Source of the DNA: Rudaea sp. 3F27F6
GTDB lineage: Bacteria; Pseudomonadota; Gammaproteobacteria; Xanthomonadales; Rhodanobacteraceae
Reading direction: 5' to 3'
Assembly: GCF_005503555.1 (NCBI RefSeq)
Contig: NZ_SCNG01000004.1
Coordinates: 372,001-436,000 of the forward strand
DNA length: 64,000 nt
In this document: positions 1 through 9,893 of the stretch, in pieces
How positions within the stretch are numbered: the first letter of the stretch is position 1
Layout of the letters: each line of letters opens with the position of its first letter
Made by a program: the position numbers and the translations under genes
Notes under the pieces: model-generated
Told to the model about the DNA's origin: nothing
Database searches by the model: none
What the model saw: the letters and a program-made list of their open reading frames with translations, nothing else

Positions 1-2105
1 TTGGAGACTTCGTTCGAGATTTTGATGTGGTAGTAGTCGGTCTTCACCGTGAAGTTCGACGATGGTGACCAGACGATGCCGTATCCGAACGATTTCGCCG
101 TGATGTACTGCAGGTCTTTATTGCCGGTGGAGCGACCGTTGATCTGTACCGAGTTGTACGGCGTATTGCAGTTTGTGTAATGGTCGCCTTGCGCAACGCG
201 GCAGTTGTAGTAGTCCGTGACGCTGGTAAAGAACGAACTGCCCTTGGAAAAGATGTATCCCATATCCGGCGCGCGGAACGCGGTACCGTAGTTGCCACGG
301 ATGAGCAGGCTTTCGAACGGCCGGAACTCAAGGCCGAGCTTGTAGGTGACCTTGCTCTGGCTCGAACCCGCAGCACTGTATCGATCCCAACGCGTGGCGA
401 GGTCGGCGGTCAACATGCTGAAGATCGGCACGGTGAACTCGCCCGCCACGGCCTGCCGATCGCGCGTGCCGTGTCCGCTGGTGCCGCCGAGGTTGTAGAA
501 CTGCCCGGCGGTGACGCGCGGATCGACCGGATTGTCCCAAAGCTGATCACCCGCCTCGACCACACCCGCAAAACCCACGGAACCGGCCGGCAACTGAAAC
601 AAATCGGTGTTGGTGACCGTCAGGTTTACGTTCTGCGTATACGTTTCCGAGTCGCTTTGCACCACGCCGGAGAGGGCGTTGTACTGGTCCGGCGTCATCG
701 CCCCCCAAAAATGCCCTGTCTGCGAAATGTGGTAGGCGGGGTAGTTGTTTCCTTTGTAGTTGTAGACGCCGTCCTGAGCCCCGAGGAACCAGGCGTTCAC
801 CGGGCCGGTCAGGAAGCGGCGGCGCTTCGAGTTCGTGTCGTCCTGCGAACGATGGTAATAGGCATCGTAGTTCCAACCGGAATCACCCAGATTGCCGCGC
901 ACGCCGAAGTTCACGATGTAGCTATGTTCGAAGTATTTGCCGTCGTTGGCGCCTTTCACTTCTTCCGGAGCGAGAATGTACTGAAGGAGATTCAGCAGGT
1001 GCCCGGAATCTCGATCGTAAAGCGCTCCCGAAGAATTCCAGAATTCCGAGTAGCTGCCGCCGGTGTGATAGCTGATCTTCGTGTAGTTCAGCAGACCGTC
1101 GGCATATACCTGCGCGTTGTCATTAATTTGGTACTTGAGGCTCAGATACCCGTTGACGATCTTTTGATCGGGAAGGATGGTTCCATCCGAAAGATCGTAA
1201 ATCGTGCCGCAGTAGGTGCCGAAATTCGGCCGATTGCTGTACGAGAGCGTGCCGTGAAACAGGTAGGAGATGGCGGAGCACGTCGACGATCCCGGATCCA
1301 CGTACTTGTTGGTCAGCGCATCGCGCGCCACGCGATCGCGGCTCGCAATCGGCGCAGCGCCGTTGAGCGTCGGGTTGTCGGCTGCGCTGTCGGTGTAGCC
1401 GCGTTGGCGGTAATAGATCGGATTCTGCTTGGTGAATTCGAGCGCCCACAGAGCATCTAGCTTGCCCCAACTGTTGCCTCCACCGATTTGCAGGCGCTGC
1501 GAAGCGCCGCCGCCGTCGGTAAAGCCTCCCGTACGAAAATTGAGGGTGACACCCTCCATCTTTTGCTTGAGCACGATGTTGACGACGCCGGCAATGGCCG
1601 CCGAGCCGTAGATCGCGGACTGGTTGCCCGGCAGAATGTCGATGTGGTCGACGATCATCATCGGGACCGTCGTCAGATCGACGAAGTTGCTCGTGCTGTT
1701 GTACAAGAAGGGGAAATCGGCCATCGGGCGGCCGTTCATCAGCACGAGCGTGAAGCTCGGATCGAGACCGAGCAAGCTGATCGTGCTCGCTCCAGGGGTA
1801 AAACCCTGGGTGTTCTGGCTGTCCTGGACATTGCCGTTTGCAAGAGGCATGGCGCGCAGAGCGTCGTAGACGTTCTTGAATCCTTCGCGCTTCATTTCTT
1901 CGCTCGTGATCGTGATCGTCGGCGACGCCGTTTCGATCTGCGCGCGCGGAATCAGCGAGCCGGTGACCGTGACGCCTTGCAGCTCGGTCGTATCTTTCTT
2001 CTTCTCCTGCGACTGGTCACCGGTGCTTTGCGCCCAGGCGCTACCGATCGACAGGGTTGCATACAGGCCCATGACAATGGACGAGACAAGTAGACGTTGC
2101 TTCAT
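1..2105 (-). CDS. TonB-dependent outer-membrane receptor (C-terminus cut by window edge)
   Basis: Read from ATG at 2105 leftward, the frame stays open to base 1, giving about 701 codons without a stop. The product opens with a signal peptide (MKQRLLVSS..., cleavage near AWAQ), then a plug domain (VTVTGSLIPRAQ, AIYGSAAIAGVVNIV), then beta-barrel repeats. It is collinear with the complete receptor at 2472-5276 to the last visible codon, so about 230 residues of barrel lie outside the window. Such receptors import siderophores, glycans or other large ligands through the outer membrane using TonB-ExbBD; the ligand cannot be told. A GGGGA ribosome-binding site precedes the start. The two receptors look like a tandem duplication. 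Confidence 0.9.
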   Translation of the reverse strand, partial: MKQRLLVSSIVMGLYATLSIGSAWAQSTGDQSQEKKKDTTELQGVTVTGSLIPRAQIETASPTITITSEEMKREGFKNVYDALRAMPLANGNVQDSQNTQGFTPGASTISLLGLDPSFTLVLMNGRPMADFPFLYNSTSNFVDLTTVPMMIVDHIDILPGNQSAIYGSAAIAGVVNIVLKQKMEGVTLNFRTGGFTDGGGASQRLQIGGGNSWGKLDALWALEFTKQNPIYYRQRGYTDSAADNPTLNGAAPIASRDRVARDALTNKYVDPGSSTCSAISYLFHGTLSYSNRPNFGTYCGTIYDLSDGTILPDQKIVNGYLSLKYQINDNAQVYADGLLNYTKISYHTGGSYSEFWNSSGALYDRDSGHLLNLLQYILAPEEVKGANDGKYFEHSYIVNFGVRGNLGDSGWNYDAYYHRSQDDTNSKRRRFLTGPVNAWFLGAQDGVYNYKGNNYPAYHISQTGHFWGAMTPDQYNALSGVVQSDSETYTQNVNLTVTNTDLFQLPAGSVGFAGVVEAGDQLWDNPVDPRVTAGQFYNLGGTSGHGTRDRQAVAGEFTVPIFSMLTADLATRWDRYSAAGSSQSKVTYKLGLEFRPFESLLIRGNYGTAFRAPDMGYIFSKGSSFFTSVTDYYNCRVAQGDHYTNCNTPYNSVQINGRSTGNKDLQYITAKSFGYGIVWSPSSNFTVKTDYYHIKISNEVS

Positions 2106-2293
2106 GTTTTTCCCCAACCTGAAGTGATACGGAAACCGGGCTGTTATCGGACCCGCCCGATCGACTGCATGGATGTGGAATTTCGCGAGACAGGCCGCTC
2201 TGCAACTTCAGAGTGCAACGCTCTCCCCGGATCGCCCCTCAGCTGATCCGTACCCCATGCCTGGCATGAGGCAGCTCCACATCTGTAAAGCGA

Positions 2294-2322
2294 CCATAAC
2301 AAAAGATTAACGTACCTGTCAA
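2294..2322 (-). promoter_or_regulatory. sigma70-like promoter of the first TonB receptor
   Basis: On the minus strand a consensus -35 TTGACA (2317-2322) is followed after 17 bases by TTATGG (2294-2299; shifting one base gives TATGGT). The same arrangement, including the trailing TCG, precedes the second receptor. Predicted initiation near 2287 leaves a leader of about 180 bases. Apart from this promoter and the terminator of the neighbouring receptor, I see nothing else in the 2106-2471 gap. Confidence 0.6.
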
Positions 2323-2413
2323 TTTGCTGAATGCATGGCGAAATCTTCGTTTTGCACCCCGTCGGACCGCCCTTTTCGCACTTGCAATATGTAATCAAGT
2401 GTTGTGGCGGGCA

Positions 2414-2443
2414 ATAAAAAAGGGCTGGTCCGAAGACCAGCCC
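2414..2443 (-). terminator. Rho-independent terminator of the second TonB receptor
   Basis: Perfect 9-bp stem GGGCTGGTC/GACCAGCCC with a TTCG tetraloop, followed on the minus strand by TTTTTTATT. It lies about 30 bases after the receptor stop codon and separates the two receptor transcription units. Confidence 0.9.
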
Positions 2444-2471
2444 TTGGCTTTTTCAGCGAAGTTTGTCCGAC

Positions 2472-5276
2472 TTACTTCTTGGCGCCGCCGAAGTGGACGT
2501 TCATTTCCAGCATCACCGAACGGCCGAGCCCGTTGTAGAAGAACACATCGTAGTACGGGAAGCGCGAGTTCGAGCGGTCGAACGGCGGCCGCGAATTGAA
2601 GATGTTGTTGCTGATCAAGGTCATCGACGCGTCGTCGGTGAAGTTGTACTGCACCGAAGCGTTGTACAGGATCCACGGGCCGACCGTGTGCGAGCCGTCC
2701 GCGCTCCAGGTCTTGCCATAGCGCTGCCCACGTACCGTCGCACTCCAGGAATCGATGTTCCAGGTCGCGTTCGCCGTGAAAATCTGCTTGAACTGCGTCC
2801 CGTAGAGGCCCCACAGATTGAGGCGCAGGTAGTCCGTTTCCGGGTCGCCCGGGAACGTGCGCTGCGTGTGCTTGAGTGTCGTGTTGTAGTCGGCGCCGAG
2901 GATGACGTTGCCGAAGCGGCCGACGTCGAAGCGGTACGTGGCATTCAACAGGACGCCCGACACCATTTCGCTGGCGACGTTGATCGGGTAAGTCTGGACA
3001 CTGTTCAACGCACCCGGCGCGAACGGGTCGTCCGCCGGATTTCTGTTGACCTGGCCGAGGAACGCCTGGCACGTCGGCGAATTGATGTCGACGGCGACGC
3101 CGCTGACCGTCTTGCCCAAGCGGCAGTCCGCTTCGTTCTGCAGAATTCGCGCGTAGCTGTAGCTCGCCACCTCGTTGGAAATCTTGACGTGGTAGTAGTC
3201 CGCCTTGACGTTCAAATCCGGCGTCGGCGACCAGACGAAGCCGTAGCCGAATGACTTGGCCGTGATGTACTTGAGGTTCTTGCTGCCGGTCGAGTTGATC
3301 TTGAGCTGCTGCTGCGGACAGGTGTCCTCGTTGTAGTGATCACCCTGCTGCACACGGCAGTTGTAGTAGTCGACCGCGGCCGAGGAGAAGCTCGTGCTGC
3401 CGTTCGAGAAGATGTAGCCCATGTCCGGCGCGCGGAACGCGGTGCCGTAGTTGCCGCGGATCAACAGAGTCTCGAACGGACGGAATTCCAGACCCAGCTT
3501 GTAGGTCACCTTGCCCTGGCTGGAGCCGGCCGCTTTGTAGCGGTCCCAGCGCGTGGCCAGGTCGGCCGTCAGCATGCTCGTGATCGGCACGGTGAGCTCC
3601 AGCGCCACGGCCTGGCGATCGCGCTTGCCGTGCCCGCTGTTGCCGCCGATGTTGTAGAAATCGCCGTTGGTCACGCGCGGATCGACCGGGTTGTCCCACA
3701 ACTGATTGCCGCCCTCAAGCACGCCGGCGAAACCGACCGAACCGGCAGGCAGGGCGAACAGATCGGTATTCGTGACCGTCAGGTTGAGGTTCTGCGTGTA
3801 GGTCTTCGAGTTGCTGCGCACATCGTCCGAGATGCCCATGTAGTCCGCGGGCGTCATCGCATTCCAGAAATGGCCGGTCTGATTGATGTGGAATGCCGGC
3901 AGGTCACGGCCTTTGTAGTTGAAGGTACCGTCCTGCGGACCGAGGAACCAGTCGATCGCGTTGTCCGTCAGCATACGGCGCTGTTTGGAGTCGACCTTGC
4001 TCTGCGAGCGATGGAAGTAAGCGTCGTAGTTCCAGTTGGAATCGCCGAGCGTGCCGCGCACGCCGAAGTTGACGATGTAGTTGTGCTCGATCAGCTTGGC
4101 GTCGTTGGCGCCGCGCACTTCTTCAGGAGCGATCACGTACTGCGCGTTGGTCAGCACCTTGCCGCTGTCGCGGTCGTAGAACGGGCCCACGGCCGAGCCT
4201 GAGCCGAAGAACTCGTTGTAGCCGCCGCCCGACAGATAGGTCACCTTCATCGTGTTGAAGGTGCCGTCGCCGTAGATCTGGGTCGTGTCGTTGAGCTGAT
4301 ACTTCAGGCTCAAGTAGCCCGAAAGCATCTTCTGCCCGTTCATCATCGTGCCATCGGACGAATCGTAGATGCTGCCGCAGTAGTTGCCGAAGTTGGCTCG
4401 CGACGAGTACTTCATCGTGCCATGGAACAGCCCAGCGATTTTGCCGCAGGCCGCCGAACCCGGATCGACGTACTTATTGGACGCATCGATCAGGACGCGG
4501 TCACGCGAAGCAATCGGTGTCGCGCCGTTCAAGGTCGGATTGTCCGCATTGCTGTCCGTGTACGAACGCTGGCGATAGAAGATCGGTTCCTGGTTCTCCG
4601 CCTGCAGCGCCCAGAGCACGTCGAGCTTGCCGAAGCTGGAGCCACCGCCGATCTGCACGCGCTGGCTCGAACCGCCGCCGTCGCTATAGCCGCCGACGCG
4701 GTAGTCGAGCGTGACACCGTCCATCTTCTGCTTGGTCACGATGTTGATGACGCCGGCGATCGCCGCCGAACCGTAAATCGCGGACTGGTTGCCCGGCAGA
4801 ATGTCGATGTGGTCGACGATCATCGCCGGCACCGAGGCCAAGTCGACGAAGTTCGACTGGTTGTTGTAAAGGAACGGGAAATCGGCCATCGGCCGGCCGT
4901 TCATCAGGACCAGGGTGAAGCTCGGATCGAGACCGAGCAGGCTGACCGTGCCGGCTCCGGGGGTGAAACCGGAGGTGAACTGGCTGTCGGCGATCGAGCC
5001 GGTGGCCACCGGCAGCGAGCGCAGCGCGTCGTAGACGTTCTTGAAACCTTCGCGCTTCATGGTGTCGGCGGTGATCGTCACCGTCGGCGAAGCCGTTTCG
5101 ATCTGTGCGCGCGGAATCAGCGAGCCCGTGACGACGACGCCCTGCAGCTCGGTGGCTTCTTTTTTCTTGCCGTCCTGCGAGGCGTCGCCGCTGCTCTGCT
5201 GCGCGATGGCGGTGCCGACCGACAGGGTCGCGCACAAGCCCATGATGATGGAAGAGACGAGTAAGCGTTGCTTCAT
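2472..5276 (-). CDS. TonB-dependent outer-membrane receptor
   Basis: Complete receptor of 934 residues. The reading frame extends upstream to 5465, but ATG 5276 is chosen because it has a GGGGA ribosome-binding site, begins a clear signal peptide (MKQRLLVSS...AIAQ), and aligns with the start of the neighbouring paralogue. The plug domain spans roughly residues 50-180, including GVVVTGSLIPRAQIET and AIYGSAAIAGVINIV; the rest is beta-barrel. The barrel ends at an aromatic residue (EMNVHF) followed by a short GGAKK tail, slightly unusual because the aromatic is normally last. The substrate is unknown. It has its own promoter and terminator, so it is probably monocistronic. Confidence 0.93.
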   Translation of the reverse strand: MKQRLLVSSIIMGLCATLSVGTAIAQQSSGDASQDGKKKEATELQGVVVTGSLIPRAQIETASPTVTITADTMKREGFKNVYDALRSLPVATGSIADSQFTSGFTPGAGTVSLLGLDPSFTLVLMNGRPMADFPFLYNNQSNFVDLASVPAMIVDHIDILPGNQSAIYGSAAIAGVINIVTKQKMDGVTLDYRVGGYSDGGGSSQRVQIGGGSSFGKLDVLWALQAENQEPIFYRQRSYTDSNADNPTLNGATPIASRDRVLIDASNKYVDPGSAACGKIAGLFHGTMKYSSRANFGNYCGSIYDSSDGTMMNGQKMLSGYLSLKYQLNDTTQIYGDGTFNTMKVTYLSGGGYNEFFGSGSAVGPFYDRDSGKVLTNAQYVIAPEEVRGANDAKLIEHNYIVNFGVRGTLGDSNWNYDAYFHRSQSKVDSKQRRMLTDNAIDWFLGPQDGTFNYKGRDLPAFHINQTGHFWNAMTPADYMGISDDVRSNSKTYTQNLNLTVTNTDLFALPAGSVGFAGVLEGGNQLWDNPVDPRVTNGDFYNIGGNSGHGKRDRQAVALELTVPITSMLTADLATRWDRYKAAGSSQGKVTYKLGLEFRPFETLLIRGNYGTAFRAPDMGYIFSNGSTSFSSAAVDYYNCRVQQGDHYNEDTCPQQQLKINSTGSKNLKYITAKSFGYGFVWSPTPDLNVKADYYHVKISNEVASYSYARILQNEADCRLGKTVSGVAVDINSPTCQAFLGQVNRNPADDPFAPGALNSVQTYPINVASEMVSGVLLNATYRFDVGRFGNVILGADYNTTLKHTQRTFPGDPETDYLRLNLWGLYGTQFKQIFTANATWNIDSWSATVRGQRYGKTWSADGSHTVGPWILYNASVQYNFTDDASMTLISNNIFNSRPPFDRSNSRFPYYDVFFYNGLGRSVMLEMNVHFGGAKK

Positions 5277-5456
5277 TGGTTTTTCCCCGACCAAAAAATG
5301 CCCACCCAGGCCTTTATCTTGCCGGCCCGGCCATTGAGTTGAGATGTGGTTGATTCGCGGACCGCTGCGATGAGCGAGGGGACTAGGCCCCGATAAATCT
5401 GCGACTTTCTTCGCGCTTGTGCTCACGCACGAGGCGCACCAGCACTCGTACACCGA

Positions 5457-5485
5457 CCATAACAATCCGCTAACTTCGATGTCAA
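5457..5485 (-). promoter_or_regulatory. sigma70-like promoter of the second TonB receptor
   Basis: Minus-strand TTGACA (5480-5485), 17-base spacer, TTATGG (5457-5462), matching the first receptor's promoter in both boxes and spacing. A short inverted repeat TGAAG-TATT-CTTCA sits just upstream at 5491-5504 and could be an operator. The leader to ATG 5276 is about 175 bases and is not similar in sequence to the other receptor's leader. Confidence 0.6.
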
Positions 5486-5504
5486 TTTTGTGAAGTATTC
5501 TTCA

Positions 5505-5746
5505 TGGTCGTAAATTTTGGTTACCCGACATTTACGGGTCGAGCCATTCCGGCTCGAACCGGCGGGCGCTCTGGGCAGCGCGAACTCGGGGGGCTAGAAT
5601 CGACTGGAATCCATTGTGGGCGGATGTCGGCACGATCCACGGACGGTCTGAAAAACTCCATCGCGGAATTTTTCGCAAGCGCTGGCGGTTGCTGCACGAA
5701 TAGGGTGATGCACGTTTCATTTTCAGACTTCCCAAGGAGCCTAGCC
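5505..5746. other. Intergenic region before the YbaY-type lipoprotein gene
   Basis: Together with the receptor leader this forms a 470-base gap (5277-5746) between divergent genes. No further gene is supported. A frame is open from 5504 into the lipoprotein gene, but its upstream part lacks a ribosome-binding site and a signal peptide, so it is treated as leader. I could not pick a convincing plus-strand promoter. Confidence 0.4.
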
Positions 5747-6643
5747 ATGCGAATTCTTCTCGCGACCACCGTACTTTCCGCGGCGCTGCTCGCCGCATGC
5801 GGCTCGTCCGCACCACCGCCCCCGTCCGCCCCCGCCGTCGCGCCGATCGCGAACGCGGTGACCGGCACGATCACCCTGCGCGAACCGCGCGAGCTCAGCG
5901 ATGCGGCCAAGGTCGACATCAAAGTGGTAGACGTCGCCCAGCCCGAAATCGTCCTCGCCCAATCGACGATTCCGAACGCGAAGCAGCTGCCGCTGTCGTT
6001 CAACCTGCCGATCGACACGAACAAGGTCGACCCGAAGCGCACCTACGCGGTCGAAGCGATCCTGACCGACGGCGACCGCCGCTTCCTGCAGGTGCTGCAG
6101 CATCCGGTGCTGACCAACAAGAACCCGGCCACGGCCGAAGTGATCCTCGCGCCCGAGCCGACCCCGGCCGAGAAGCTGTTCGAAGAATACAAGAAGGCCG
6201 CGGCGCAGACCGGCAATCTCAAGCAGATCAGCGGCAAGTACTCGAACGACAACTTCGGTACGGCCTGGGACGCGTTCACCTCGAACGGCAAGGTCAAGTT
6301 CGTACGCGAAGTCACCGATGCCTACGACGACAGCGGCCGCACGACTTACAAGATCGCCTACAAGGACGACAAGCCGTGGGTGATCGTGCGCGAGACCTCG
6401 CCGGTCGGTTCCAGAACGGTGCTGGCGACGACCAAGGTAGGCTGGGGCGACGACGGCAGCCTCGTGATTCACGAGAAGGACGCCAACGGCCAGACCTCCG
6501 ACGTCTCCGACGCCGATGCGAAGGCGATGCAGGCGCATGCCGCCGCTGCGCTCGACGTCGCCCAGGGCCATGCGCCGAAGCCGCAGACCGGTGCGCAGAC
6601 CGACGAAAAGGCCAAGCCGGCCCCAGGGAAGAAGAAGCACTGA
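5747..6643 (+). CDS. YbaY-type lipoprotein
   Basis: 298-residue predicted lipoprotein. ATG 5747 is preceded by AAGGAG at 5734-5739 and starts a type II signal peptide with lipobox LAAC (acylated Cys18). A proline/alanine-rich linker follows, then a domain of about 100 residues (VTGTITLREPRELSDAA) resembling the YbaY/YscW family, whose members are envelope lipoproteins of poorly known role. The middle (residues 150-230, KYSNDNFGTAWDAF) is not recognised, and the C-terminus is a low-complexity, lysine-rich tail (KPAPGKKKH). It is transcribed alone and ends at a strong terminator. Confidence 0.8.
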   Translation: MRILLATTVLSAALLAACGSSAPPPPSAPAVAPIANAVTGTITLREPRELSDAAKVDIKVVDVAQPEIVLAQSTIPNAKQLPLSFNLPIDTNKVDPKRTYAVEAILTDGDRRFLQVLQHPVLTNKNPATAEVILAPEPTPAEKLFEEYKKAAAQTGNLKQISGKYSNDNFGTAWDAFTSNGKVKFVREVTDAYDDSGRTTYKIAYKDDKPWVIVRETSPVGSRTVLATTKVGWGDDGSLVIHEKDANGQTSDVSDADAKAMQAHAAAALDVAQGHAPKPQTGAQTDEKAKPAPGKKKH

Positions 6644-6680
6644 TTCCGTAACGGATGCACTTGCATCCCATCGGATGATA

Positions 6681-6710
6681 AAAAAGGGCGCCTTTCGTGG
6701 CGCCCTTTTT
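6681..6710. terminator. Bidirectional Rho-independent terminator
   Basis: Stem GGGCGCC (6686-6692) / GGCGCCC (6699-6705) with a 6-base loop, preceded by A-rich and followed by T-rich sequence, so it can serve both the lipoprotein gene on the plus strand and the convergent gene at 6809-7219. Confidence 0.85.
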
Positions 6711-6808
6711 CATTGCTTATTGCCCATCGACCACTGCCAGAGACAACGGCCGGAAGCCACCTCTAATATGTCGTCGCACAGCGTCGTGGCGACGACGGAT
6801 ATCGAAGC

Positions 6809-7219
6809 CTACTGGTCGGCTTCGATCGCGAAAGACGCCTTGCCCACGACCTTTCCATCAACGGAGAGTTCGACGCGATATTTGCCGACCGGCCAGCCGT
6901 TGTTCGGCTTGGACAGGCTGAAAGTCGCCGTGTTGACGACGCCGTCGGCCGTGAGGTCGGCGCTGTCGATCTTGTAGTTCGGCGGGGCTGCTCCGTGCGT
7001 GTCGACCGCGATCCACGCGCCGGTCATTTTCGCGCCTTTCTCGATCTCCGCCATGCCGGCGTGCACGAAGATTTTCGTCGTGCTCGGAGCAAAGGTTTCG
7101 ACGGCGTCGCCGTCTTTGCTGTCCGAGACGACGATATCGGTGAAATGAGGTGCGGCGAAAATCGAGGCGGAAAAGAGCAGACCGAATAGCAGCGAAGTTT
7201 TGCGAAAGACCGTTTTCAT
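6809..7219 (-). CDS. Small exported protein of unknown function
   Basis: 136 residues starting at ATG 7219 behind GAGGAA. The first 22 residues form a Sec signal peptide (LLFGLLFSASIFAA). The mature part is beta-rich and ends with GWPVGKYRVELSVDGK followed by SFAIE, a pattern common at the end of Ig-like or carbohydrate-binding beta-sandwich domains. No catalytic motif is visible. It is probably periplasmic. I do not recognise the family. It converges on the YbaY-type lipoprotein gene across a shared terminator. Confidence 0.75.
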   Translation of the reverse strand: MKTVFRKTSLLFGLLFSASIFAAPHFTDIVVSDSKDGDAVETFAPSTTKIFVHAGMAEIEKGAKMTGAWIAVDTHGAAPPNYKIDSADLTADGVVNTATFSLSKPNNGWPVGKYRVELSVDGKVVGKASFAIEADQ

Positions 7220-7460
7220 ATCGAAAATTCCTCAGTTGAGCGACAAAGTTCTTCATCGCGGAAGAGCGGGCGCACCGACGCAACGCAAGCAGTTCAACCC
7301 GCGCCCCGATCGTGCTTCTATGCCGTTGCGAAAATCGCCCACACCCGCACCAAAACACACAGCAATCTGCATGCCAGTCGGGTAACAATCGATGCGATTC
7401 ACCGCGCGGATTGCCTCCCGCGCGGTCTTGGATTCGGTTTGCAGGTCCGGCCCGGACTCT

Positions 7461-9788
7461 TTAACTTCGACGCGCTTTCGCAAAAGCGTCGGCGAACGCA
7501 TTATTCGCCGGTGCTGCGGCAGCGGGCTTGGCCAAGCCGCCGCGATTGCCCGGCATTGGCTTGGCTCCGCGTGGATCACGCGAAGCGGCACCGTCGCGCA
7601 TCGACGTGCGCGCTTCGCCGATCGGATCGTCGAGCCGCATCGTCAACGCAATGCGCTTGCGCGGCAGATCGACCTCGAGCACCTTGACCTTGACGATGTC
7701 GCCAGCCTTCACCGCTTCGCGCGGATCTTTGACGAACTTGGTCGACAGCGCCGAGATGTGGACGAGACCGTCCTGGTGCACGCCGATATCGACGAAAGCG
7801 CCGAACGCGGCGACGTTGGATACGCGGCCTTCGAGGACCATGCCGGGCTTCAGATCCCTCATGTCCTCGATGCCGTCGGCGAACTCGGGCATATGGAACG
7901 CCGGACGCGGATCGCGGCCGGGCTTTTCCAGTTCCTTCAAGATGTCGCGCACGGTCGGCAAGCCGAATTTCTCGTCGGTATACTTTTCCGCCTTGAGCGC
8001 GCGCAGGAAGGCGATGTCGCCGATCACCTGCTTCATCTCGCGCGTCGACTCGCCGAGGATGCGTTCGACGACCGGATAGGCTTCCGGATGCACGCTCGAC
8101 GCATCGAGCGGATTGTCACCGTTGGTCACGCGCAGGAAGCCGGCGCACTGCTCGAAAGCCTTGTCGCCGAGCCGCGGCACTTTCTTAATCGCCGCGCGCG
8201 AGCGGAACGCGCCGTGCTCGTCGCGATACTTGACCACGTTTTCGGCGACGCTCGGCGAAAGGCCGGCGACGCGAGAGAGCAGCGAGGCGGAGGCCGTGTT
8301 CACGTCGACGCCGACGCTGTTGACGCAGTCCTCGACGACGGCGTCGAGCGAGCGCGCCAGCTTCACCTGGTTGACGTCATGCTGATACTGGCCGACGCCG
8401 ATCGCCTTCGGCTCGATCTTGACCAGTTCGGCGAGCGGGTCCTGCAAACGCCGCGCGATCGACACCGCGCCGCGCAGGCTCACGTCCATCTCGGGGAATT
8501 CCTTGGCCGCGGTCTCCGAAGCCGAGTAGACCGAGGCGCCGGCCTCGGACACGACGATCTTGGCGAGCTTCAGATCGGCATGCTTCTTCATCAATTCGCC
8601 GGCGAGCTTGTCGGTCTCGCGCGAGGCGGTGCCGTTGCCGATCGAAATCAAATCGACGTTGAACTGCTTGCACGCGGCGGCGAGATAGGCGATCGACTTG
8701 TCCCATTCATTGCGCGGTTCGTGCGGAAAGATCGTGCCGGTGCCGAGCACCTTGCCCGTGGTCTCGACGATGGCGACCTTGACGCCCGTGCGGATGCCCG
8801 GATCGAGGCCCATCACGACCTTGTGCCCGGCCGGCGCAGCCATCATCAGGTCCTTGAGATTGCTGCCGAACACACGGATCGCTTCATCCTCCGCCGCTTC
8901 GCGCGCACGGCCGAAAAGGTCGAGAGTGAGCTGCAGCATCAGCTTGATGCGCCAGAGCTGGCGGCAGGTCTCGCGCAGCCAGGCATCGGCGGGGCGGCCG
9001 CGCTCGGAGATGTCGAAATGCACAGCGATGCGGCCTTCGCCTTCGGCATGGCCCTGCTCGGCGTCGGTGCCGGGTTCTAGGTCTAAATCGAGGAAACCTT
9101 CGTTGCGCGCGCGGAACAGCGCGAGCAGGCGATGCGACGGAATCGCCTTGAGCCCCTCGGCATGATCGAAGTAATCGCGGTACTTCACGCCTTCGACTTC
9201 CTTACCGGCGACGACCTTGGCGCGGATCTGCCCGCGGCCCCACAACCACTCGCGCAGTTCGCCGATCAGCGTGGCGTCTTCGCTCATCTCTTCGAGCACG
9301 ATCGCGCGCGCGCCGTCGAGCGCGGCCTTCACGTCGGCGACGTTCTTTTCCGCATCGACATACGCCGCGGCAAGCACGTCGGGCGCCTCCGTTGGATTGC
9401 CGCGCAGCGCGTCGGCCAGCGCCTGCAGGCCAGCGTCGCGCGCGATCTGCGCCTTGGTGCGGCGCTTCGGCTTGTACGGCAGATACAGGTCTTCAAGACG
9501 CGCCTTGGTGTCGGCTTCGAGAATCTGCGCTTTCAATTCGTCGGTCAGCTTGTTCTGCTCGGCGATGCTCGCGAGCACTGCGCCGCGGCGCTCTTCGAGT
9601 TCGCGCAGATAGCGCAGACGCTCTTCGAGCATGCGCAGTTGGGTGTCGTCGAGACCGCCGGTCACTTCCTTGCGATAGCGCGCGATGAACGGCACGGTCG
9701 CGCCTTCATCGAGCAGTTGTACGGCCGCGGCGACTTGGTCGGGCTTGGCGGCAATTTCCTGGGCGATCTTGTGTTCGATATTCGACAT
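7461..9788 (-). CDS. tex: Tex family RNA-binding transcription accessory protein
   Basis: 775 residues, the usual length of Tex. It begins with the Tex N-terminal helical domain ([16 protein letters not shown], then [20 protein letters not shown]), continues through the YqgF-like RNase H fold ([19 protein letters not shown]) and helix-hairpin-helix segments ([20 protein letters not shown]), and ends with an S1 RNA-binding domain ([20 protein letters not shown]). Tex binds nucleic acid and RNA polymerase and affects transcription and translation. It is cytoplasmic. The C-terminal tail is a low-complexity, Ala/Pro-rich extension. It stands alone between an exported-protein gene and the efflux operon. 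Confidence 0.95.
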   Translation of the reverse strand: MSNIEHKIAQEIAAKPDQVAAAVQLLDEGATVPFIARYRKEVTGGLDDTQLRMLEERLRYLRELEERRGAVLASIAEQNKLTDELKAQILEADTKARLEDLYLPYKPKRRTKAQIARDAGLQALADALRGNPTEAPDVLAAAYVDAEKNVADVKAALDGARAIVLEEMSEDATLIGELREWLWGRGQIRAKVVAGKEVEGVKYRDYFDHAEGLKAIPSHRLLALFRARNEGFLDLDLEPGTDAEQGHAEGEGRIAVHFDISERGRPADAWLRETCRQLWRIKLMLQLTLDLFGRAREAAEDEAIRVFGSNLKDLMMAAPAGHKVVMGLDPGIRTGVKVAIVETTGKVLGTGTIFPHEPRNEWDKSIAYLAAACKQFNVDLISIGNGTASRETDKLAGELMKKHADLKLAKIVVSEAGASVYSASETAAKEFPEMDVSLRGAVSIARRLQDPLAELVKIEPKAIGVGQYQHDVNQVKLARSLDAVVEDCVNSVGVDVNTASASLLSRVAGLSPSVAENVVKYRDEHGAFRSRAAIKKVPRLGDKAFEQCAGFLRVTNGDNPLDASSVHPEAYPVVERILGESTREMKQVIGDIAFLRALKAEKYTDEKFGLPTVRDILKELEKPGRDPRPAFHMPEFADGIEDMRDLKPGMVLEGRVSNVAAFGAFVDIGVHQDGLVHISALSTKFVKDPREAVKAGDIVKVKVLEVDLPRKRIALTMRLDDPIGEARTSMRDGAASRDPRGAKPMPGNRGGLAKPAAAAPANNAFADAFAKARRS

Positions 9789-9893
9789 GCGCGCGGAGCG
9801 AGGCTCGTCTGTTCGGTGATGGGATGCGCATTGTAAGAGAGCGCCGGGACTTGCAATCCAGCGCGGTTTTGTGGAACGGATGCGCCGCTGTGC

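Noticed and set aside
180-1460. Long plus-strand frames opposite the TonB receptors and other GC-rich genes
   Set aside because: They are antisense shadows caused by high third-position GC; their products are Arg/Val/Ala-rich and match no family.
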